Positions 15,019-20,583 of a stretch of DNA of 20,583 nucleotides are shown one piece after another; within the stretch, counting starts at the first letter, position 1; each line of letters starts with the position of its first letter. Location of the stretch: assembly GCA_017480485.1 (NCBI GenBank), contig JAFVAN010000004.1, positions 1 through 20,583 on the forward strand, written 5' to 3'. The translations under genes and the position numbers were made by a program. This stretch comes from Ruminococcus sp. (GTDB lineage: Bacteria; Bacillota_A; Clostridia; Oscillospirales; Ruminococcaceae). Below the pieces are notes generated by a model. It made no database searches and was not told the origin of the DNA. It saw only the letters and a program-made list of their open reading frames with translations.

Positions 15019-15924
15019 CTAAGCCTCCCTGAAATCGGCGGGCTTTTCAAGGCTGAGCCTGCCGAGCCTGCCGCTGCGGAACTCGTCCATTACGGTGATG
15101 GCTGCCCGCTCGGTGTTTATCTCTCCGCCTGAGACAAGGAACCCCCGCCTGCGGCCTATCCTTTCAAGTATCTCATAGCCCTGTGCGCAGCCAGCCAGCT
15201 CATCCTCGTTCTCGGGGATGTCGGCGGTCTCGATGCCGTAGCGCTGTGTCAGCAGCTCGGGGTAGCTTTTGTTCATGAATTCCAAGAACCGACAGGCCAG
15301 ATACTCCATATCCATTATGTTGTCCTTGACAGCCCCGGTGAAGGCCAGCATCTCGCCCACGCGCTTGTCCTCGAACTTGGGCCACAGCACGCCGGGCATA
15401 TCCAGCAGCTCCATGCCGTCGTCGAGGGTGACCCACTGCTTGCCTCGGGTAACTCCCGGGCGGTCCTCCACCTTGGCGCGTTTTGCACCCGCAAGGCGGT
15501 TTATCAGCGAGCTCTTGCCAACGTTAGGTATGCCGACGATCATCAGCCTTATGGGCCTGCCCGTCATGCCGCTGCGCTCCCACTGAGCAAGCTTATCGCC
15601 CAGCAGCTCCCGCAGGGCGGGACCCAGGCGGCTGACGTTCTTGCCGCTGCGGCAGTCGGTGGCGATGGCTGTGATACCTCGGCGCTTGTAGCTGTCCAGC
15701 CACATGGAGGTCACGGTCTCGTCGGCGGAGTCGGCCTTGTTCAGCAGCACGAGCCTTGGCTTTGCGCCCACAAGTCTGTCCATCTCGGGGTTGCGGCTGG
15801 AATAGGGGATGCGCGCATCGGTGAGCTCCACCACGGCGTCCACAAGCTTTAGGTTGGACTGCATTATCCTGCGGGTCTTGGCCATATGGCCCGGGAACCA
15901 CTGTATGCTCGGTGCCTCGCTCAT
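15019..15924 (-). CDS. rbgA: Ribosome biogenesis GTPase RbgA (YlqF)
   Basis: This 301-residue circularly permuted GTPase acts late in assembly of the 50S subunit. The G motifs appear in permuted order: NKAD (G4) at 62-65, then GIPNVGKSS (G1) at 131-139, then RPGVTRGKQW, then LDMPGVLWPKF (G3). The N-terminal IQWFPGHMAKTRR is diagnostic of RbgA, and the C-terminal ANTAR-like helical region ends near residue 285. The ATG at 15924 is one base after the lepB stop. The lepB-rbgA-rnhB order is conserved in Firmicutes. Confidence 0.97.
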   Translation of the reverse strand: MSEAPSIQWFPGHMAKTRRIMQSNLKLVDAVVELTDARIPYSSRNPEMDRLVGAKPRLVLLNKADSADETVTSMWLDSYKRRGITAIATDCRSGKNVSRLGPALRELLGDKLAQWERSGMTGRPIRLMIVGIPNVGKSSLINRLAGAKRAKVEDRPGVTRGKQWVTLDDGMELLDMPGVLWPKFEDKRVGEMLAFTGAVKDNIMDMEYLACRFLEFMNKSYPELLTQRYGIETADIPENEDELAGCAQGYEILERIGRRRGFLVSGGEINTERAAITVMDEFRSGRLGRLSLEKPADFREA

Positions 15925-15925
15925 A

Positions 15926-16552
15926 TCAACCTATCCTTCCGAAGGAGCCGAAGGGCAGTATCCTGAAAACTGCCTTGCCCAGAATGTCGTCAGTGCTTAT
16001 AAAGCCCACCGCGGCCCAGCGGCTGTCGGTGGAGTGGTTGCGGTTATCGCCCATGGCGAAGATGGTCCCCTCGGGGACGGTGTAGGTGTACTCGTGGTCG
16101 CCCGTTCTGTAGGTCTGGTCAAAGTTGGCCTCGTCGCGCATCTCTTCCTTGATAAAGCTCTGATCCATGACCTCGCCGTTGACGGTGACGGTGCCTGTGC
16201 TGTAGTCCACCTTGACCACATCACCCGCCACGCCTATGCAGCGCTTGACTATTATCTTTTCAAGCCCATCGGAGTTGCAGACCACGATGTCGCCGCTCTT
16301 GGGGGTATAGTTCAGGTGGGATATAAGGATCCTGTCCTCGTTGGTGAGGGTGTCGTTCATGGAATCTCCCGAGACCTCCACCACCCGCAGGAAGAAGATG
16401 AACACAAGGATGACCACGAAGATGGCCATAACAAAGGCCTCGCACCATTCCAGCAGGTCATCTATAATAGACAGCTCCTCGGGGGCGGCCTCGGCTGCCA
16501 GGAGCTCGCCGTCCTCGGTCTCTATGTCCTTTATTTCCTTATTGTCGCTCAT
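15926..16552 (-). CDS. lepB: Signal peptidase I
   Basis: This 208-residue membrane protease removes signal peptides from exported proteins. An acidic N-terminal tail of about 38 residues precedes one membrane helix at about 39-57 (FVMAIFVVILVFIFFL). The catalytic Ser64 follows in VSGDSMNDTL and the general-base Lys103 in VKRCIGVAGD. MGDNRNHSTDSRWAAVGF is the conserved third box. I prefer the ATG at 16552, where GGAG lies 9 bases upstream; the ATG at 16561 touches that site directly. It is first in the run with rbgA, rnhB, yraN and thrC. Its promoter lies about 160 bases upstream and the leader contains the repeat element E3. Confidence 0.95.
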   Translation of the reverse strand: MSDNKEIKDIETEDGELLAAEAAPEELSIIDDLLEWCEAFVMAIFVVILVFIFFLRVVEVSGDSMNDTLTNEDRILISHLNYTPKSGDIVVCNSDGLEKIIVKRCIGVAGDVVKVDYSTGTVTVNGEVMDQSFIKEEMRDEANFDQTYRTGDHEYTYTVPEGTIFAMGDNRNHSTDSRWAAVGFISTDDILGKAVFRILPFGSFGRIG

Positions 16553-16566
16553 TTTTCTCATCTCCG

Positions 16567-16687
16567 CTGTCTAGAAGCAAGAACGCTCCGCTTTAAGAGG
16601 CAAGAGGCAAGACAAGGCGGCGCCTGCGGCGCAGATCATTTTTTACTTTGTCCGCTTCGTGGACAGTCCTTGCTTCCCGTCTCTGTA
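16567..16687. repeat. Intergenic inverted-repeat element E3, in the lepB leader
   Basis: The left edge CTGTCTAGAAGCAAGAACG matches the reversed right edge of E1. Purine-rich copies AAGAGGCAAGAGGCAAGACAAGG follow. A GC-rich hairpin GGCGCCTGCGGCGC and a TGTCCGCttcgtGGACA hairpin come next, then the right arm TCCTTGCTTCCCGTCTCTG. It lies between the lepB promoter and the lepB start, so it would be transcribed. Confidence 0.6.
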
Positions 16688-16711
16688 TTTATCGCATAAT
16701 TAGCCTTTATA

Positions 16712-16740
16712 ATTATATCAAATAATCCCGCAGATTGCAA
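16712..16740 (-). promoter_or_regulatory. Sigma-A promoter of the lepB operon, overlapped by an inverted repeat
   Basis: On the minus strand, -35 TTGCAA (16740-16735) and consensus -10 TATAAT (16717-16712) have a 17-base spacer. AATCCCGCA at 16724-16732, inside the spacer, pairs with TGCGGGATT at 16770-16778. The -35 box thus lies between two 9-base half sites. Confidence 0.8.
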
Positions 16741-16784
16741 GAGGCAAAATGTAAAAATACACAAAACAGTGCGGGATTTTTTGT

Positions 16785-16822
16785 ACAAAAAGCAAGCCCG
16801 CAAGCGGTTTGCCTGCGGGCTG
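16785..16822 (-). terminator. Terminator after the zinc-ribbon solute-binding gene
   Basis: Minus-strand stem AGCCCGCA / TGCGGGCT (16821-16814 with 16802-16795), then TGCTTTTTG. It lies just past the stop at 16844 and upstream of the lepB promoter. Confidence 0.75.
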
Positions 16823-16843
16823 CGGTGCTGTGTGCTGTTTTTA

Positions 16844-18804
16844 TCAGAAGTTGCAGTAAACGTCCCAATAAACATCTGTGATATTGTTCTTGAAATTATC
16901 GAGCGCCTCGTCATAGGTGCAGTTGCCAAGGAAGTAATCCTTCATAGCGCCTTGGAACTTCTCGTTGCAGCCCTGATCGTAGGCGGACAGCTTGTTAGAC
17001 AGGTCGATATTATCTGCCGACTTGCTGAGCAGCGAGAGGTGATCCTGACCGCCGAGGAAGTCGTTGGTGTAGCCGCCAGCCACCAGATCGGCGATGGCCG
17101 CCTTGTTGTTGGTGTAATCCTGTGTATCCTTAGTGATCCTGGCCATTGTGTCGGTATCGCAGGTGAGCTTGAGCATGATGTCGCGGGTGATGGCTATGTT
17201 GTCGGAGCCGTAGCAGCCGCATATCCATGTGCCGCCCCAGAAATAGGACTGAGGCCCCAGGCAGGCTCTCCACTCGCCGAAGCCTTCGTCACCGGTGTTG
17301 CCCAGAAGGGTGAAGGGTATGCCCCAAGTGGAGAAGAAATAGCCGAAGGTCTTGCCGTCGATCTTCTGGCCGGCCTTCCAAGCATCGTCCCAAAGGCTGG
17401 TCTGGTTGTTATAGCCCTTGTCGGTGAATTCCTTTGTCTGGTCCACCCATGACTTGATCATGGGGTCGATCGTAACCGCGCCGTCCTCGCTTACCCAAGG
17501 AGCCGACACGTTGTTGGAGAAGCACCTGTAGGTATCATCAAAGCCCGATACCATGGCGATGCCTTTTTCCTTCATCTTCTGGGCAACATCCTCAAACTTG
17601 TCCCAGTTAGATAACTGCTTCTGGACCTCATCGGGGTCGTCGGTGCCAAGGACGTCTCTTGCATATCTGGCGTTGTAGAGGAAGAGTCCCGGGCAGGCCT
17701 GCCAGGAAACGCCCTTGAGGTTGCCGTACCTGTCGGTCATTACATCCTGTGTATACTTGTACTGATTTGCAAGGTCATCATCGGTAAGGCCGATCTCGCC
17801 CCTGACATCGAGAGGCGCGTCGGAGTTCACATACTTCATCGCGTAGTCGGCCTCTACGAGGAACATATCGACCTTGTCGTCATCAGCAGCGTAGTTCTGA
17901 GCGCTGATAGCCTCATCGAGCTTGGTCTGATACAGGTTATCCATGTTTTCGTTGATAACCCAGTTGACCTCTACGCCGTCCCAGAGGGATGTATCTCTCT
18001 GATCCCAATAATAGGTCTCAAATCTTTCCTTGAACTCAGTGTTCCAGACGTAGATATTATAGACCCTGCCCGAGTTTACAGGCTGGTCGGGGTCTGTGGG
18101 AGTAACAACGGGGAGCTCCTCCTCGCTGCTGTCGGCGGGGACCTCATAATCTGAGGAATCGTCCACATCCACCACGGGATCGTCAGCGGGCACGCTCACG
18201 TCCTCGCTGTCCTCCACATCCTCCTCGTCGTCGGAGGAATCCTTGCTCTTGCGGGACTTCTTGTCGTCATCGTCATCGTCATCGTCCTTGTCCTTGGTGA
18301 GGGCGCTGATGCCAAAGAATGCGCCAACGCCGACCGCAACAAGCGCTACGACCGCTGCAACGATCAGAGGGGCCTTGCTCTTGGTCTTTGCAGCCTCTGT
18401 GGGTGCGGCGGGGTCTGCGGGCTGAGCGTACTGCGGCTGGGCGTACTGAGGCTGCGCATACTGCTCCTGCTGGGGGGCGTATGCGGGCTGCTCATACTGC
18501 GGCTGAGCGTACTGCTGTGCCTGCTGTCCGGCATACATGGTCTGGTCATACTGGGGCTGCTCGTACTGCTGCTGAGGCTGCTGGTTCGGAGCATACTGCG
18601 GCTCCTGCCCCTGTGCATACTGCGCTGGGGCGCCTGATTCGGAGCATACTGCTGCTGGGGCTGCTGGTTCGGAGCATACTGCGGCTGCTGATTGGGAGCA
18701 TACTGCTGCTGAGGCGCCTGCGCCGCGGCTATTGCACTTCCGCACCTTGCACAGAACTTAGTGCCGTCCGCCAGCTGGGTGCCGCAATTTGGACAAAATA
18801 TCAT
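16844..18804 (-). CDS. Zinc-ribbon, membrane-anchored solute-binding protein (frameshifted)
   Basis: The ATG at 18804 has AGGAGG upstream and begins MIFCPNCGTQLADGTKFCARCG, a C4 zinc ribbon (Cys4, 7, 18, 21). A glutamine/tyrosine/proline-rich linker follows, with repeats of QQYAPNQQPQ. Reading shifts frame near 18621-18630: upstream reads QAPQ, downstream resumes as QYAQGQEPQYAPNQQ. The span is 1961 bases; one base is missing (or two are extra), and restored it encodes about 653 residues. Next come one membrane helix (APLIVAAVVALVAVGVGAFFG), a stretch of eight Asp, a long acidic linker, and a domain from about residue 240. That domain (VYNIYVWNTEFKERFETYY, DMFLVEADYAMKYV, PGLFLYNARYARDVLGTDDP, FGYFFSTWGIPF) looks like a family 1 solute-binding protein. 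Zinc ribbon inside and binding domain outside is an unusual fusion. The break may be a sequencing error in the repeats, a true mutation, or phase variation. Confidence 0.8.
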
Positions 18805-18861
18805 ATCAATTACCTCCTGTCGATAACATGACTGCGAGGGTCACGCTTCATCTCACCTTTG

Positions 18862-18890
18862 ATTATAGCACCAATTATTTCGTTAGTCAA
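18862..18890 (-). promoter_or_regulatory. Sigma-A promoter of the zinc-ribbon solute-binding gene
   Basis: On the minus strand, -35 TTGACT (18890-18885) and consensus -10 TATAAT (18867-18862) have a 17-base spacer. It lies in the 104 bases after the upstream gene, so this gene can be expressed on its own. Confidence 0.88.
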
Positions 18891-18908
18891 TATTTTTTTG
18901 CGGCCTCG

Positions 18909-20051
18909 TCAATCGCCGTAATAGAGCACCACCCAATAGCCGCCATCGGAGCTGTAGGCTATGCCAACATCGGTATATTTAGCGTTGAGGGCGGCGTTCT
19001 TGCAGCCTTCGTCAGAATCCGTCATCCAGCCGTAATCGCCACTTGCCGTGTCGTTGCGGTACATAAGATCATAGGCGGTATAATAATTCCTTGAACGGGT
19101 CTCCGAGGCATTGCAGTCGTTGTCCTCCACGGTGGCCTTTAACAGGTCCGCCCAGGTCTCGCCGTTGGGGCGGTTGCCGCTGAAATCGCTCTTTATCTCC
19201 GATACTCTTATCTCTGCGGCATCACAGAGGGCGTAATTCATATTGAGGGTGTCTACCCCCGCCGCCATGCGCTCATAATTGATGTAATTCAGAAGAGCCA
19301 GCTCCTCATCGGAAAGGCCATGCTCATCTTCGGGCGGGGCCGTGGTGGTGGTAGTGGTTGTGGTCGTGGTGGTCGTTGTGGTAGTGGTCTCGGGCGGGGC
19401 GGTCTCGGCAGGGGTGGTCTCGGCGGGGGCCTCGGTGGTGGTGGTTCGGGATACCTTCTCCTGAACGCTGTCATCGTCGCTGTCCTTGTCCTTGGTAAGT
19501 GCCTTGACCCCAAAATAGGTGCCGAAGCCCGCTGCCAGCACTACCAGCGCCGCTATCACCGCGATAAGCGGGCCCTTGCTCTTCTTGGATGCCGCAGGTG
19601 CGGGAGCAGGGGTAGGAGAATACGCCGCTGTGGGTGCCGTGGGAACAGCGGGAGGCGGCGCCATATATGTGGTCCGCGCCACGGGCTCGGAGGGAGCCGC
19701 AGGCTGCACAGGCGGGCGGCCGTAGGAGGTAGGCGCCGAGGGCTGTACAGGCGGCACGGGCACCTGCTGCTGAGGCTTCGGGGCCTCCTCGTAGTATTCT
19801 CCACGGTCGCCGTTATTGGCGGAGTGGACACTGGCGTCGCCGCCGTAGAACCCCGCGCTGAAAGTGCGGTAGATGGCGGCAGGTGCAAACTCGGTCTCGC
19901 ACCGCCAGCAGGACTTGGCGTCCTCGTCTATCTCGGCGCCGCAGACCTCGCAGAGCCTCTTGGGCTTTGCCTCGTCGGCAGGGGCGCCGCAGTTTCGGCA
20001 AAACTTTGCCCCCTGAGTGAGCTCTGCTCCGCATTTTTTACATACGATCAT
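18909..20051 (-). CDS. Double zinc-ribbon, membrane-anchored CAP/SCP-like domain protein
   Basis: The product has about 380 residues. The ATG at 20051 has AAGGAGG at ideal spacing. Two C4 zinc ribbons lie at the N-terminus: MIVCKKCGAE to FCRNCG (Cys4, 7, 18, 21) and RLCEVCGAEID to SCWRCE (Cys34, 37, 48, 51). A proline-rich linker (about 90-155) leads to one membrane helix at 161-181 (PLIAVIAALVVLAAGFGTYFG) and the basic-acidic stretch ALTKDKDSDDDS. An outside linker includes an unbroken run of about 16 threonines. The C-terminal domain from about 247 (LSDEELALLNYINYERMAAG, CDAAEIRVSEIKSDFSGNRPNG, KNAALNAKYTDVGIAYSSDGGYWVVLYYG) fits the CAP/SCP (YkwD-like) fold, of unknown activity here. It shares its anchor with the next gene and follows the right-end gene after 15 bases, so those two are probably co-transcribed. 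Confidence 0.88.
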   Translation of the reverse strand: MIVCKKCGAELTQGAKFCRNCGAPADEAKPKRLCEVCGAEIDEDAKSCWRCETEFAPAAIYRTFSAGFYGGDASVHSANNGDRGEYYEEAPKPQQQVPVPPVQPSAPTSYGRPPVQPAAPSEPVARTTYMAPPPAVPTAPTAAYSPTPAPAPAASKKSKGPLIAVIAALVVLAAGFGTYFGVKALTKDKDSDDDSVQEKVSRTTTTEAPAETTPAETAPPETTTTTTTTTTTTTTTTAPPEDEHGLSDEELALLNYINYERMAAGVDTLNMNYALCDAAEIRVSEIKSDFSGNRPNGETWADLLKATVEDNDCNASETRSRNYYTAYDLMYRNDTASGDYGWMTDSDEGCKNAALNAKYTDVGIAYSSDGGYWVVLYYGD

Positions 20052-20066
20052 TTCTGTACCTCCTTA

Positions 20067-20582
20067 TCATTCGCCCCAAGTCTCGCCGGGGTGGGCCTTG
20101 GCCCATTCTTCATAGTCGCTGTTCATCAAAATATTTCCGTAGTCGATGGTGACCTTTTTCACCTCAAAGTTACCGCTGCACTGGAACAGGATCCCGCCGT
20201 AGTCGTTAGCGTTTACGCCGTTCTCGTCAACCTCGCCTGCTTCCTTGGCAGCCTCGATAGAATCAAGGATGAAGTTTACGCAGTCCTTGGTAAGGGTGAA
20301 CTCGAGGGTCTGAGTGTCAGAGCCCCAGCTCATCCAAGCCTCGTCGCTCCACTTGATAAAGCCATCGGGCTTCATGTACAGAGGAGCCATCTTGGTGTCG
20401 TCCTCTACCATGTATACGTCTTCCTCAAACTTAACGTTGCCATCCTTGTCGAGCTTGGGGTTGCCGTCGTCGTCCAGCTTAGCCTTTACCATGTAGGTGC
20501 CGTCGTTGTAGCCGTCCAGTGCCTTCAGCTTGTTGCCGATGGGGAAGTCGCCGTCAACATAGTTGACCTCTTCGCCAAGGTG
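20067..20582 (-). CDS. Unrecognised acidic protein, 3' part (right copy of window-end gene)
   Basis: The frame is open from the window edge to a TGA at 20067, so the true start is missing. The 171 visible residues match the left-end copy except for a few changes up to GNFEVKKVTIDYGN. The end then differs (ILMNSDYEEWAKAHPGETWGE against ILISDDYQAWAEANPGAVWGE). The same beta-rich, cysteine-poor, acidic character applies and no family is recognised. It ends 15 bases before the zinc-ribbon CAP gene on the same strand with no terminator, unlike the left copy, which is followed by a strong one. This suggests a working link between this gene and the zinc-ribbon proteins; that is inference from position. 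Confidence 0.75.
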   Translation of the reverse strand, partial: HLGEEVNYVDGDFPIGNKLKALDGYNDGTYMVKAKLDDDGNPKLDKDGNVKFEEDVYMVEDDTKMAPLYMKPDGFIKWSDEAWMSWGSDTQTLEFTLTKDCVNFILDSIEAAKEAGEVDENGVNANDYGGILFQCSGNFEVKKVTIDYGNILMNSDYEEWAKAHPGETWGE

Positions 20583-20583
20583 C
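20138..20583 (-). repeat. Right arm of the long inverted repeat flanking the window
   Basis: Reverse complement of 1-446 with about four mismatches over the outer 420 bases. If both copies are real, they form an inverted pair about 19.7 kb apart, able to recombine and invert the segment between them. Confidence 0.9.

Noticed and set aside
18364..18620. Separate Arg/Ser-rich reading after the zinc ribbon as a genuine short protein
   Set aside because: Past the frameshift the composition turns to out-of-frame Ser/Arg/Met, while the other frame continues the QYAQPQ repeats into the helix and binding domain.
1..20583. CRISPR array, tRNA or rRNA gene, or phage integrase
   Set aside because: No regularly spaced direct repeats, no cloverleaf with a TTC loop, no rRNA segments and no recombinase frame were seen.

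Overview
The window looks like a chromosomal contig from a GC-rich gut-type Clostridia, most likely a Ruminococcus-like member of the Oscillospiraceae. The basis is the gene order tig-clpP-clpX and lepB-rbgA-rnhB-yraN, strong AGGAGG ribosome sites, sigma-A promoters with 17-base spacers, a DUF1540 protein, a DUF6106-like protein, and several zinc-ribbon membrane proteins. The genus is inferred from these features, not from a search.

Layout from left to right. Bases 1-517 hold the 3' part of an unrecognised acidic protein; an almost identical copy lies in inverted orientation at 20067-20583, so the window ends are mirror images of each other. Next come a small lipoprotein, then the cluster DUF6106-like gene / acpS / nnr (3651 down to 1199, minus strand). 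Bases 3821-6570 hold a translationally coupled pair: a membrane protein with a degenerate GGDEF domain and an ABC-type solute-binding lipoprotein that starts with TTG. Divergent from it is metA, predicted to be a homoserine O-acetyltransferase, with its own promoter. A bidirectional terminator separates metA from the protein quality-control operon tig-clpP-clpX. After that come a metallophosphoesterase, a divergent DUF1540 miniprotein, and the minus-strand run lepB-rbgA-rnhB-yraN-thrC.

The right end (16844-20583) is the least ordinary part. Two adjacent genes each encode a cytoplasmic zinc ribbon, a proline/glutamine-rich linker, one membrane helix and an acidic juxtamembrane stretch. They carry different extracellular domains: a CAP/SCP-like domain in one and a solute-binding-protein fold in the other. 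The solute-binding one is broken by a frameshift inside its glutamine-rich repeats. Upstream of the pair lies the right-hand copy of the window-end gene.

Three intergenic regions (about 1041-1191, 9183-9366 and 16567-16687) hold related imperfect inverted-repeat elements with purine-rich arms and a shared core. The middle one is bounded by a 9-base direct repeat. They look like a family of small non-autonomous elements (MITE-like) placed between co-directional genes, where they would be transcribed.
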